NCBI RefSeq assembly: GCF_003751845.1
Contig: NZ_RJKQ01000001.1
Span: 1,716,650-1,780,649 of the forward strand
Direction of reading: 5' to 3'
Origin: Enterobacter sp. BIGb0383
GTDB lineage: Bacteria > Pseudomonadota > Gammaproteobacteria > Enterobacterales > Enterobacteriaceae
DNA length: 64,000 bases
In this document: positions 17,333-25,720 of the stretch, piece by piece
How positions within the stretch are numbered: position 1 is the stretch's first letter
Layout: each line of letters opens with the position of its first letter
Notes under the pieces: generated by a model
What the model was told of the DNA's origin: nothing
Databases searched by the model: none
The model's input: only the letters and a program-made list of their open reading frames with translations
Translations under genes and position numbers: made by a program

Positions 17333-18311
17333 CCGTATCGCCCACCTGGTCGGGCAACATGAGTTCTGGCTTGGGCTGCTGGTGGTCGCTCTCGCTGTCG
17401 GCCTGAGCGTCAGCACCGAGGAGTTTCTCTCGCTCGGCAATTTGACGGATGTCGCCACCAGCTACGCCATTCTCGGCATTCTCGCCTGCGGGCTCTTTGT
17501 GGTGCTGATTTCCGGCGGGATCGACATTTCGTTCCCGGCGATGACCGCCATCGCCCAGTACGCCATGGCAAGCTGGACCCTCGCCCACGGCGGCAACTTT
17601 GCGCTGGCGCTGCTTATCGCCATTGCCGTCGGACTTCTGCTGGGACTGATTAACGGCTTCCTGGTCTACTGGCTGCGGGTCCCGGCGATTATTATCACTA
17701 TCGCCACGTTAAACCTCTATTACGGGCTGCTGGTCTACACCACCAAAGGCACCTGGCTGTACGGTTTTCCGGACTGGTTTATGAATGGCATCAACTGGTT
17801 CTCCTTCACCGCCGCCGACGGTTATGACTACGGGCTGACGCTTCCCCTGCTCTGCCTGGCGGCCGTCATTCTCTTTACCGCCGTGCTGATGAATTTCACC
17901 CGCCTTGGCCGCCAGGTTTACGCCATGGGCGGCAATCGCGACGCGGCCTCACGGCTCGGGTTGAACCTGCCGAAGCTGCATTTTTACGTCTATGGCTATA
18001 TGGGCATCCTCGCCGGTATCGCCGCCGTGGTGCAGGCGCAGATCACCCAGTCCGTGGCCCCCAACTCGCTGCTTGGTTTTGAGCTGACCGTGCTGGCGGC
18101 GGTGGTCCTTGGCGGCACCAGCATGAGCGGCGGACGCGGCACGCTTACCGGCACGCTGCTCGGGGTGATCCTGCTGGCCTTTTTGCAGAATGGCCTGACG
18201 CTGCTTGGCGTCTCCTCCTACTGGCACACCGTCTTTAGCGGCGCCATTATCCTGGTCAGCATCAGCGCCACGGCCTGGAATGAAAAACGCAAACTTGCGA
18301 GAGAGGTTTGA
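17325..18311 (+). CDS. Sugar ABC transporter permease 1
   Basis: 328 residues, BPD_transp_2 (RbsC/LsrC-like) inner-membrane permease with about nine to ten hydrophobic helices. Family motifs are ISGGIDISFPAMTAIAQY near residue 63 and GGTSMSGGRGTLTGT near 264. The start overlaps the end of the ATPase gene. The next gene is a second, non-identical permease, so the channel is probably a heterodimer as in the Lsr and rhamnose importers. Confidence 0.9.
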   Translation: MNNRIAHLVGQHEFWLGLLVVALAVGLSVSTEEFLSLGNLTDVATSYAILGILACGLFVVLISGGIDISFPAMTAIAQYAMASWTLAHGGNFALALLIAIAVGLLLGLINGFLVYWLRVPAIIITIATLNLYYGLLVYTTKGTWLYGFPDWFMNGINWFSFTAADGYDYGLTLPLLCLAAVILFTAVLMNFTRLGRQVYAMGGNRDAASRLGLNLPKLHFYVYGYMGILAGIAAVVQAQITQSVAPNSLLGFELTVLAAVVLGGTSMSGGRGTLTGTLLGVILLAFLQNGLTLLGVSSYWHTVFSGAIILVSISATAWNEKRKLAREV

Positions 18312-18312
18312 G

Positions 18313-19266
18313 ATGAACGCCTTCATCAGACGCTTACCCGGTGATGCCATCATCCGCCTGCAGTGCGTGATGATTATCCTGGTTGCCGTGGTCTTTTCAG
18401 TCCTGCTGGGCAGCCGCTTCTTCAGCATCGCCAACTTCCAGTCCATCAGCTCGCAGCTGCCGATTCTTGGCCTGCTGGCGCTCGGGATGGGCATCACCAT
18501 GCTCACGGGCGGCATTAACCTGTCGATTATCGCCGGGGCCAACGCCTGCTCGCTGGTGATGGCGGCGATCATTGTCAGCCATCCCGATAATCCACTCTTT
18601 CTGCTGCTGGCGCTGCTGGCCGGTCTCGCGGTGGCGGTGGCAATCGGCACGCTTAACGGGGCGCTTATCGCCTGGGTGGGTGTCTCGCCGATCCTCGCCA
18701 CGCTTGGCACCATGACGCTGATCTCCGGCCTCAACATTCTGCTCTCCGACGGGACGGTGATTTCCGGCTTTCCGGCGGCGATTCAGTTCCTCGGCAATGC
18801 CAGCATCGCGGGTATCCCCGTCGCGCTGCTGCTCTTTCTGCTGGTGGCGGTGCTGCTGTGGGTGCTGCTGGAGCATACCACGCTCGGGCGCAGCCTTTAT
18901 CTGGTGGGATCCAACGAACAGGCCACGCGCTACAGCGGCGTCAATACCGTGCGCGTGCAGATTGCGGTGTATGTGATTTCCGCGCTGCTCGGCTGGGCGG
19001 CCGCCATTTTGATGATGGCGAAATTCAACTCGGCGAAAGCGGGATACGGTGAATCTTACCTGCTGGTGACCATCCTGGCCTCGGTGCTCGGCGGGATTAA
19101 CCCGGACGGCGGCTTCGGGCGCGTTATCGGTCTGGTCCTGGCGCTCATCGTGCTGCAAATGCTGGAAAGCGGCCTGAATTTGCTGGGGGTCAGTAGCTAC
19201 CTCACGATGGCGCTCTGGGGCGCCGTGCTGATCCTCTTTATCGCATTACAAAATCGTAAAGCCTGA
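18313..19266 (+). CDS. Sugar ABC transporter permease 2
   Basis: 317 residues from the ATG at 18313, which has a GAGAGAGG ribosome site and begins one base after the preceding stop codon; a longer frame from 18205 only reads back into permease 1. Same permease family: MLTGGINLSIIAGANACS near residue 61, GVSPILATLGTMTLISG, and LGGINPDGGFGRVIG near 257. Most likely the partner subunit of permease 1. Confidence 0.9.
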   Translation: MNAFIRRLPGDAIIRLQCVMIILVAVVFSVLLGSRFFSIANFQSISSQLPILGLLALGMGITMLTGGINLSIIAGANACSLVMAAIIVSHPDNPLFLLLALLAGLAVAVAIGTLNGALIAWVGVSPILATLGTMTLISGLNILLSDGTVISGFPAAIQFLGNASIAGIPVALLLFLLVAVLLWVLLEHTTLGRSLYLVGSNEQATRYSGVNTVRVQIAVYVISALLGWAAAILMMAKFNSAKAGYGESYLLVTILASVLGGINPDGGFGRVIGLVLALIVLQMLESGLNLLGVSSYLTMALWGAVLILFIALQNRKA

Positions 19267-19282
19267 TGTCGGGAGAAAAATA

Positions 19283-20920
19283 ATGGCGAGTTACTTCATT
19301 GGTGTGGATGTAGGGACCGGGAGCGCGCGCGCAGGCGTGTTTGATCTGAACGGCAGAATGGTCGGTCAGGCCAGCCGGGCCATTGAAATTTATCGCCCGC
19401 AGGCCGATTTCGTGGAGCAATCCTCAGACAATATCTGGCAGGGGGTGTGTAACGCGGTGCGCGATGCGATTAACCAGTCGGATATCAACCCGATTCAGGT
19501 CAAAGGGCTGGGATTCGACGCCACCTGCTCACTGGTGGTGCTGGATAAAGAGGGCAAGCCCCTGACCGTCAGCCCGTCCGGACGCAGCGAGCAAAATATC
19601 GTGGTATGGATGGATCACCGCGCCATTACGCAGGCCGAGCGCATCAACGCCCTGCACCACCGCGTCCTGGACTACGTCGGCGGCATTATCTCGCCGGAAA
19701 TGCAGACGCCGAAGCTGCTGTGGCTGAAGCAGCATATGCCCAATACCTGGGCTAACGCAGGGTACTTTTTCGATCTCCCCGACTTCCTGACCTGGCGCGC
19801 CACCGGGGACGATACGCGCTCGCTCTGCTCCACGGTCTGTAAATGGACCTATATGGGCCATGAAGATAGCTGGGACGCCAGCTATTTCCGCCAGATTGGC
19901 CTGGAGGATTTGCTGGTACATGATGCCGAGAAAATCGGCCGCTACGTGAAAACCATGGGCGAGCCGCTGGGTCACGGTCTGACCCAGCGCGCCGCCAGCG
20001 AAATGGGGCTGATACCGGGTACGGCGGTCAGCGTGTCGATTATCGATGCCCACGCGGGCACGCTCGGGACGCTCGGCGCCTGCGGCGTTTCCGGTGAAGT
20101 CGCCGATTTTGACCGCCGCATCGCGCTGATTGGCGGCACGTCAACGGGCCATATGGCTATCTCAAAAACGCCGCGCTTTATCGGCGGCGTCTGGGGCCCG
20201 TACTACTCGGCGGTGCTGCCTGACTCCTGGCTCAATGAAGGCGGCCAGTCGGCAACCGGGGCGCTTATCGACCATATGATTCAGTCTCATCCCTGCTATG
20301 ACGCTCTGCTGGCCCAGGCTAAAGCCCAGGGGCAGACCATTTACGAAGCGCTGAACGCGCTGCTGCGCAAGATGGCCGGCGAACCAGAAAATATCGCCTT
20401 CCTGACCCGTGATATCCATCTTCTGCCCTACTTCCACGGCAACCGCTCGCCGCGCGCTAACCCGACGCTGACCGGCGCGATTACCGGCCTGAAGCTGTCG
20501 CGCACGCCGGAAGATATGGCGCTGCATTATCTGGCGACCATCCAGGCTATCGCACTCGGCACCCGCCATATTATCGAAACGATGAATCAGAGCGGCTACA
20601 CCATCGACACCATTATGGCCAGCGGCGGCGGCACCAAAAATCCGGTGTTCGTGCAGGAGCACGCCAACGCCACCGGCTGCGCCATGCTGCTCCCGGAAGA
20701 GAGCGAGGCAATGCTGCTCGGCAGCGCGATGATGGGCACCGTCGCCGCTGGCGTCTTTGAGACCTTCCCGGAAGCCATGTCCGCGATGAGCCGGATTGGC
20801 AAAACGGTAACGCCGCAGACCAACCGCATCAAGCAGTATTACGACCGCAAATACCGGGTGTTCCATGAGATGTACCAGGACCATATGAAATACCGTCAGT
20901 TAATGCAGGAGGACGTATGA
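19283..20920 (+). CDS. FGGY-family carbohydrate kinase, probable D-ribulokinase
   Basis: 545 residues, the length of the YDR109c/human FGGY/Yersinia carbohydrate-kinase branch. Visible: ATP-fold start GVDVGTGSARAGVFD (7-21), the motif TCSLV (81-85), WMDHRA near residue 109, GGTSTGHMAIS near 282 and GGGTKNPVFVQ near 451. TCSLV was reported as the signature of D-ribulokinases, enzymes that convert D-ribulose to D-ribulose 5-phosphate with ATP. That makes D-ribulose or a close pentulose the best substrate guess. SD GGGAGAAA precedes the start; its end overlaps the SIS gene by 4 nt (ATGA). Confidence 0.85.
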   Translation: MASYFIGVDVGTGSARAGVFDLNGRMVGQASRAIEIYRPQADFVEQSSDNIWQGVCNAVRDAINQSDINPIQVKGLGFDATCSLVVLDKEGKPLTVSPSGRSEQNIVVWMDHRAITQAERINALHHRVLDYVGGIISPEMQTPKLLWLKQHMPNTWANAGYFFDLPDFLTWRATGDDTRSLCSTVCKWTYMGHEDSWDASYFRQIGLEDLLVHDAEKIGRYVKTMGEPLGHGLTQRAASEMGLIPGTAVSVSIIDAHAGTLGTLGACGVSGEVADFDRRIALIGGTSTGHMAISKTPRFIGGVWGPYYSAVLPDSWLNEGGQSATGALIDHMIQSHPCYDALLAQAKAQGQTIYEALNALLRKMAGEPENIAFLTRDIHLLPYFHGNRSPRANPTLTGAITGLKLSRTPEDMALHYLATIQAIALGTRHIIETMNQSGYTIDTIMASGGGTKNPVFVQEHANATGCAMLLPEESEAMLLGSAMMGTVAAGVFETFPEAMSAMSRIGKTVTPQTNRIKQYYDRKYRVFHEMYQDHMKYRQLMQEDV

Positions 20921-21525
20921 ACCACGCATGGCAGCAGGCCACCGGCACCTGGACACTCTACAGTGAAGCGCTGGCCGGTTTAGGCCAGCATCTGGACGAA
21001 TCCCTGTGGGCATCGCTGATGGCGGAACTGCGCGGATGTCAGGGGAAAATTGTCGTCACCGGAGTCGGTACCTCCGGCATTGCCGCGCGCAAAATCGCCC
21101 ATATGCTGGCCTGCGTCGAGCGTCCGGCGATCTACCTGAGCGCCACCGATGCCGCCCACGGCGACATGGGGTTTTTACGCGAAGACGACCTGGTGATTAT
21201 GCTCTCCCGCGGCGGCAACTCGGACGAGCTGACCCGGCTGTTGCCGGGACTGGCGGCCAGAAACGTGCCGGTGCTGGCCGTTACCGAAAACCCGGCGTCG
21301 GCGATAGCGCTGGCGTCGCGGCTGGTTATCTCTACCGGCGTCCAGCGCGAGGCCGACCCGCTGAATATGCTGGCGACCACCTCCATTATTCTGGTGCTGG
21401 CCATTTTCGACGCCGCCTGCGCATGTCTGATGAGCGAAAGTGGCTATTCGAAAGAAAGCCTGCTGGCGGTGCATCCGGGTGGCAATGTGGGGCTGACACT
21501 AAGGCAAAGACAGAAAAATCAATAA
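20917..21525 (+). CDS. Stand-alone SIS-domain sugar-phosphate isomerase-like protein
   Basis: 202 residues: one SIS domain, resembling the isomerase half of arabinose-5-phosphate isomerase (KdsD/GutQ/KpsF) but without the C-terminal CBS domains. Shared elements are VTGVGTSG (48-54), HGDMGFL (81-87), READPLN (144-150) and HPGG (186-189). Compared with KdsD, the lysine of GKSG is Thr52 and the glutamate of SGES is Asn101, while the later Glu145 and His186 remain. The chemistry may therefore differ. It overlaps the kinase gene by ATGA, so it probably acts on the kinase product. Exact reaction unknown. Confidence 0.82.
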   Translation: MNHAWQQATGTWTLYSEALAGLGQHLDESLWASLMAELRGCQGKIVVTGVGTSGIAARKIAHMLACVERPAIYLSATDAAHGDMGFLREDDLVIMLSRGGNSDELTRLLPGLAARNVPVLAVTENPASAIALASRLVISTGVQREADPLNMLATTSIILVLAIFDAACACLMSESGYSKESLLAVHPGGNVGLTLRQRQKNQ

Positions 21526-21551
21526 CCCCACGGTAGCCATATTATAAAGTC

Positions 21552-21590
21552 AGGCCCGAAGGAGAACCCGCTTTCGGGCCTTATATTTAT
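21552..21590 (+). terminator. Rho-independent terminator of the second sugar cluster
   Basis: Stem GGCCCGAA (21553-21560) / TTCGGGCC (21573-21580) followed by TTATATTTAT, 27 nt after the SIS stop codon. Confidence 0.85.
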
Positions 21591-21656
21591 TTACTCGCCA
21601 ACCTGGAACGCTTATTCTTGCCGAACTGATGGAGTATAAATTCGCAAGGAGCGGTT

Positions 21657-21839
21657 ATGTACTACAGGAATGAAGTCACAGGCTATTTACAATCCAACAG
21701 AATCCTCGCATTAAAGCTTGACCACGCGTTAACGGGTGTCAGAGAAAAAGTAGCCGATCATGTTACAACAATAGGTGCAGGAGCGACCCGCCTGCTTTAT
21801 TACACCTCTTGCTTCACTGATGAATATCAGGGTATTTGA
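21657..21839 (+). CDS. Hypothetical 60-residue protein
   Basis: Small ORF with an almost ideal ribosome site (AAGGAG, five nt before the ATG). The product begins MYYRNEVTGYLQSNRI and is soluble-looking with one amphipathic stretch; no signal peptide, membrane span or known motif is recognised. It lies just after the terminator of the sugar cluster in DNA less GC-rich than its surroundings. The ribosome site is the main support for its being real. No function can be given. Confidence 0.45.
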   Translation: MYYRNEVTGYLQSNRILALKLDHALTGVREKVADHVTTIGAGATRLLYYTSCFTDEYQGI

Positions 21840-21915
21840 TCGAGCAGGCATATAAAACAAAATAGGCGTCGAATGGCGGCATTGCAGAAATCATTATCAA
21901 AATGGTTCGGTGATC

Positions 21916-22104
21916 ATGATGGGTTATATAAAAAGGTTTTTTAGAAGGCTTTTCAGATCCTTAGTTTCGCATTATGGTCAGTTAGCACTAATCATTATAT
22001 TCGCATTAGCTCAGGGGTGTTTTTTCCCTGAAAGCTCACTATTGCCTACAGGTTTGTTCGCCTTATTCATTTGCGTTATCTTTGCTCGTTACGTGAAATG
22101 GTAA
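21916..22104 (+). CDS. Small membrane protein A (tandem paralogue)
   Basis: 62 residues from ATG 21916 (GTG 21910 and ATG 21919 are alternatives; no strong ribosome site marks one). Basic amphipathic N-terminus (YIKRFFRRLFRS), one hydrophobic span (LALIIIFALAQG), the motif FFPESSLLPTG, then a second hydrophobic stretch ending ARYVKW. It is paralogous to the next ORF: both share FFPE-x3-(L/W)P-x-G-(L/V)FA and a C-terminal R-x2-KW. AT-rich DNA. Family not recognised; small inner-membrane protein with two short helices inferred. Confidence 0.55.
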   Translation: MMGYIKRFFRRLFRSLVSHYGQLALIIIFALAQGCFFPESSLLPTGLFALFICVIFARYVKW

Positions 22105-22151
22105 CCTCTGGGGATTAAAATAACCCCATCAAGAAAACCATACATTCAAAT

Positions 22152-22166
22152 TATAATTAATATAAT
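22152..22166 (+). promoter_or_regulatory. Two consecutive TATAAT hexamers before small membrane protein B
   Basis: Perfect sigma-70 -10 hexamers at 22152-22157 and 22161-22166. No clear -35 box at the usual distance. Transcription from the second would leave a leader of only about 14 nt before the ATG at 22187. Confidence 0.4.
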
Positions 22167-22186
22167 GCAGCGATGATTAGGCAACT

Positions 22187-22375
22187 ATGATAAAACTTCT
22201 CAAACGATTTTTAAAATGGCAATGTAAGTTTTTATTCTCAATATATGGCCCAGGATTGCTGACACTTTTTTTTGCAACCACCCTGGTATATTTCTTTCCG
22301 GAAGGACCAATTTGGCCTGTCGGGGTATTTGCTATATTCATGATAGTTATAGTTAGTCGCCACATAAAATGGTGA
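22187..22375 (+). CDS. Small membrane protein B (tandem paralogue)
   Basis: 62 residues starting MIKLLKRFLKWQ, with a modest TTAGG ribosome site. Architecture matches the ORF 80 bp upstream: basic amphipathic start, hydrophobic helix (LLTLFFATTLVYFF), FFPEGPIWPVGVFAIF, second hydrophobic helix, and the ending RHIKW. The conserved residues shared by the two copies and the conserved length argue for coding sequence. Function unknown; two-helix inner-membrane protein inferred. Confidence 0.58.
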   Translation: MIKLLKRFLKWQCKFLFSIYGPGLLTLFFATTLVYFFPEGPIWPVGVFAIFMIVIVSRHIKW

Positions 22376-22432
22376 ACGCTTGATAATTTTCCCAATAGAG
22401 GGAAAAAATCTCAAGGTGATGATGCTAACAGA

Positions 22433-22458
22433 TTAAAAAGGCCGCACGCGGCGGCCTT
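22433..22458 (-). terminator. glyA terminator
   Basis: Stem AAGGCCGC (22438-22445) / GCGGCCTT (22451-22458); on the minus strand the hairpin is followed by a run of U residues. It lies 22 nt after the glyA stop codon. Confidence 0.9.
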
Positions 22459-22479
22459 CTTAGCTTCAAACGATAACGC

Positions 22480-23733
22480 TTATGCGTAAACCGGGAAGCG
22501 AGCGCAGATTTCCAGTACTTTCTGCTTCACGCGTTCAATAACGGCTTCGTCATTGATGTTGTCCAGCACGTCACACATCCAGCCGGCCAGCTCTTTCACT
22601 TCCGCTTCTTTAAAGCCACGACGGGTGACCGCCGGAGAACCGATACGGATACCGGAAGTCACAAACGGGCTCTTCGGATCGTTCGGCACGCTGTTTTTGT
22701 TGACGGTGATATTGGCGCGGCCCAGGGCAGCGTCAGCTTCTTTACCGGTCAGGTTTTTATCCACCAGATCCAGCAGGAACAGGTGGTTTTCCGTGCCGCC
22801 GGAAACCACTTTGTAGCCGCGGTTCAGGAACACTTCCACCATCGCTTTGGCGTTTTTGGCAACCTGCTGCTGGTAAACTTTGAACTCCGGCTCCATCGCT
22901 TCTTTCAGCGCCACGGCTTTCGCCGCGATAACGTGCATCAGCGGGCCGCCCTGCGCGCTTGGGAAAACGGCAGAGTTCAGTTTTTTGTACAGCTCTTCGT
23001 CACCGCCTTTCGCCAGGATCAGGCCACCGCGTGGACCTGCCAGGGTTTTGTGAGTGGTGGTGGTCACAACGTGAGCATGTGGAACCGGGTTCGGGTAGAC
23101 GTCAGCGGCGATCAGACCGGCAACGTGCGCCATATCAACGAACAGATACGCACCGATGCTGTCTGCGATTTCACGCATTTTGGCCCAGTCAACCACGCCG
23201 GAATAGGCAGAGAAACCACCGATAATCATCTTCGGTTTGTGGGTCTGCGCCTGCTTCGCCATATCTTCGTAGTCAATTTTGCCGGACTCATCGATACCGT
23301 AAGGGATGATGTTATACAGTTTGCCGGAGAAGTTAACCGGGGAGCCGTGGGTCAGGTGACCGCCCTGCGCCAGGTTCATACCCAGAACGGTATCGCCCGG
23401 CTGCAGCAGCGCGGTATAGACCGCGAAGTTAGCCTGTGAGCCGGAGTGCGGCTGCACGTTAGCGTAGTCGGCACCGAACAGTGCTTTCGCACGGTCAATC
23501 GCCAGCTGCTCAACGATATCAACATACTCGCAGCCGCCGTAGTAGCGTTTGCCCGGATAACCTTCAGCATATTTGTTGGTCAGCTGAGAGCCCTGCGCCT
23601 GCATCACACGCGGGCTGGTGTAGTTCTCGGAGGCGATCAGTTCGATGTGCTCTTCCTGACGTACTTTTTCCTGCTCCATAGCCTGCCACAGTTCGGCATC
23701 ATAATCGGCAATGTTCATTTCACGCTTTAACAT
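22480..23733 (-). CDS. glyA: Serine hydroxymethyltransferase
   Basis: 417 residues from ATG 23733, the E. coli length (the frame's two extra N-terminal residues are discarded). A PLP enzyme that converts serine and tetrahydrofolate to glycine and 5,10-methylene-THF, the main source of one-carbon units. The PLP lysine lies in [29 protein letters not shown] and QPHSGSQAN are family-typical. The position often occupied by His in NLAHGGHLTHG is Gln here. Divergent from hmp; a PurR box lies in the intergenic region. Confidence 0.98.
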   Translation of the reverse strand: MLKREMNIADYDAELWQAMEQEKVRQEEHIELIASENYTSPRVMQAQGSQLTNKYAEGYPGKRYYGGCEYVDIVEQLAIDRAKALFGADYANVQPHSGSQANFAVYTALLQPGDTVLGMNLAQGGHLTHGSPVNFSGKLYNIIPYGIDESGKIDYEDMAKQAQTHKPKMIIGGFSAYSGVVDWAKMREIADSIGAYLFVDMAHVAGLIAADVYPNPVPHAHVVTTTTHKTLAGPRGGLILAKGGDEELYKKLNSAVFPSAQGGPLMHVIAAKAVALKEAMEPEFKVYQQQVAKNAKAMVEVFLNRGYKVVSGGTENHLFLLDLVDKNLTGKEADAALGRANITVNKNSVPNDPKSPFVTSGIRIGSPAVTRRGFKEAEVKELAGWMCDVLDNINDEAVIERVKQKVLEICARFPVYA

Positions 23734-23850
23734 CCGCATCTCCTGACTCAGCTAACAATAAAATTTTGCCCGTAAAAGGCAGTCCTGTTGGACAACGGCC
23801 AACAGTATAACTGATTCAAATTCTGATAACAGGTCTTGACAAAGGATTTT

Positions 23851-23866
23851 ACGCAAACGATTGGCT
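23851..23866 (-). promoter_or_regulatory. PurR operator upstream of glyA
   Basis: ACGCAAACGATTGGCT on the plus strand (complement AGCCAATCGTTTGCGT), close to the PurR consensus ACGCAAACGTTTGCGT, about 120 bp upstream of the glyA start. PurR control of glyA is established in E. coli. Confidence 0.75.
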
Positions 23867-24007
23867 CCGCATGACACAAGGGTTTGACCAACAAAGACCT
23901 GCGCCGCAAAAACGGATTTATTTTCAGTTTGCAGATGCAAATAATTCACCTTCATGCGCGGTCGTCGGCGCGAAACATCTCCTTTACAACCGAGGGGGAT
24001 TACCTAT

Positions 24008-24030
24008 AAGATGCATCTAAAATACAACTT
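24008..24030 (+). promoter_or_regulatory. NsrR operator of hmp
   Basis: 23-bp interrupted palindrome with arms AAGATGCATCT and ATACAACTT around a central A-rich core, close to the full NsrR consensus (AAGATGYATTT and its complement). It lies 27-49 bp upstream of the hmp ATG, where binding of the nitric-oxide sensor NsrR would block transcription. Confidence 0.85.
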
Positions 24031-24056
24031 ATAAGTAACATATGAAGGAAGAGACT

Positions 24057-25247
24057 ATGTTAGACGCCCAAACCATCGCAACGGTAAAATCGACCATTCC
24101 CCTGCTGGTAGAAACCGGTCCTAAGCTGACCGCCCACTTTTACGACCGCATGTTTGCCCACAATCCGGAACTGAAAGATATCTTCAATATGAGCAACCAG
24201 CGCAACGGCGATCAGCGTGAAGCGCTGTTCAATGCCATTGCCGCCTATGCCAGCAATCTTGAGAATCTGGCCGCTTTGCTGCCTGCGGTGGAGAAGATCG
24301 CCCAGAAGCACACCAGCTTCCAGATTAAGCCGGAGCAGTACAACATCGTCGGCGAACATCTGCTGGCAACCCTGGATGAGATGTTCAGCCCGGGTCAGGA
24401 GGTGCTGGATGCCTGGGGCAAAGCCTACGGTGTGCTGGCCGGGGTCTTTATTCAGCGTGAAGATCAGCTTTACCAGCAGAACGCCGCGAAATCCGGCGGC
24501 TGGGAAGGCACTCGCGCGTTCCGCATTGTGGCAAAAACGCCGCGCAGCCGGTTGATTACCAGCTTCGAACTGGCACCGGTCGATGGTAAAGCCATTGCGG
24601 AATATAAACCGGGTCAGTACCTCGGCGTCTGGTTAAAACCCGACGGCTTTGAGTATCAGGAGATCCGTCAGTACTCCCTCACCGGCGGAGATAATCCGCA
24701 GCATTACCGTATCGCCGTGAAGCGCGAAGATGGCGGTCGTGTCTCCAGCTGGCTGCATGACATCGCCGAAGCGGGCGACGTGATCCATCTGGCCGCACCG
24801 GCTGGCGACTTCTTTATGCAGGTTAGCCCGCAGACGCCGGTCACGCTGATCTCGGCAGGCGTCGGCCAGACTCCGATGCTGGCGATGCTCGCAACGCTTG
24901 CCGGAAGTCAGCATCCGGCCCAGGTCAACTGGTTCCATGCCGCCGAAAACGGCGCGGTGCATGCCTTTGCCGATGAGGTCAGCGCCGCGGGCAGCCAGCT
25001 GCCGCGTTTCGCCTCGCATATCTGGTATCGCACCCCGGACGAAGCCGATCGGGCGGACGGACGCTTTAACAGCGAAGGATTAATGAATCTGGGGCAGTTT
25101 GAGGGGCAGTTCAGCAATCCGAAGGGAGAGTTCTGGCTTTGTGGTCCGGTGGCGTTTATGCAGTTTGCTGCACAGCAGCTGGTAGCGCTGGGCGTGGACG
25201 CAGAGCGTATTCATTACGAATGCTTCGGCCCGCATAAGGTGCTGTAA
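24057..25247 (+). CDS. hmp: Flavohaemoglobin, nitric oxide dioxygenase
   Basis: 396 residues from ATG 24057, matching E. coli Hmp; the frame's five extra residues from 24042 are not family-like, and GAAGGAAGAG provides the ribosome site. The globin domain (1-140) has proximal His85 and distal Tyr29. It is followed by an FAD domain (IRQYSLTGG, residues near 205) and an NAD domain ([14 protein letters not shown] near 269, [10 protein letters not shown] at the end). It oxidises NO to nitrate using O2 and NAD(P)H. NsrR operator upstream. Convergent with glnB. Confidence 0.98.
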   Translation: MLDAQTIATVKSTIPLLVETGPKLTAHFYDRMFAHNPELKDIFNMSNQRNGDQREALFNAIAAYASNLENLAALLPAVEKIAQKHTSFQIKPEQYNIVGEHLLATLDEMFSPGQEVLDAWGKAYGVLAGVFIQREDQLYQQNAAKSGGWEGTRAFRIVAKTPRSRLITSFELAPVDGKAIAEYKPGQYLGVWLKPDGFEYQEIRQYSLTGGDNPQHYRIAVKREDGGRVSSWLHDIAEAGDVIHLAAPAGDFFMQVSPQTPVTLISAGVGQTPMLAMLATLAGSQHPAQVNWFHAAENGAVHAFADEVSAAGSQLPRFASHIWYRTPDEADRADGRFNSEGLMNLGQFEGQFSNPKGEFWLCGPVAFMQFAAQQLVALGVDAERIHYECFGPHKVL

Positions 25248-25257
25248 GCGTAAATAT

Positions 25258-25284
25258 CCGGCCTTCTCTTGCGAAGAAGGCCGG
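25258..25284. terminator. Hairpin between hmp and glnB
   Basis: Perfect 10-bp stem CCGGCCTTCT / AGAAGGCCGG with a 7-nt loop in the 45-bp gap between the convergent genes. The U-tract is poor on both strands (ATATTTA on the minus side), so it may act in both directions with partial efficiency. Confidence 0.7.
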
Positions 25285-25292
25285 GTGATACA

Positions 25293-25643
<351 letters not shown>

Positions 25644-25720
25644 CTACTCGCCTGTCTGTCATCACGTAACCGGTTGCTCGTCCAACGTATCACAACTGTC
25701 GAAAATTTGCGGCAGGAAAA

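Larger units (their letters stand above)
23734..24056. other. glyA-hmp divergent intergenic region
   Basis: 323 bp without a gene. The recognisable elements are the PurR box at 23851-23866 and the NsrR operator at 24008-24030, listed separately. MetR sites known for E. coli glyA were looked for, but no convincing match was found. Confidence 0.6.

Noticed and set aside
23930..23960. MetR boxes for glyA
   Set aside because: The nearest TGAA-like pattern has two mismatches in the second arm; not enough to call.
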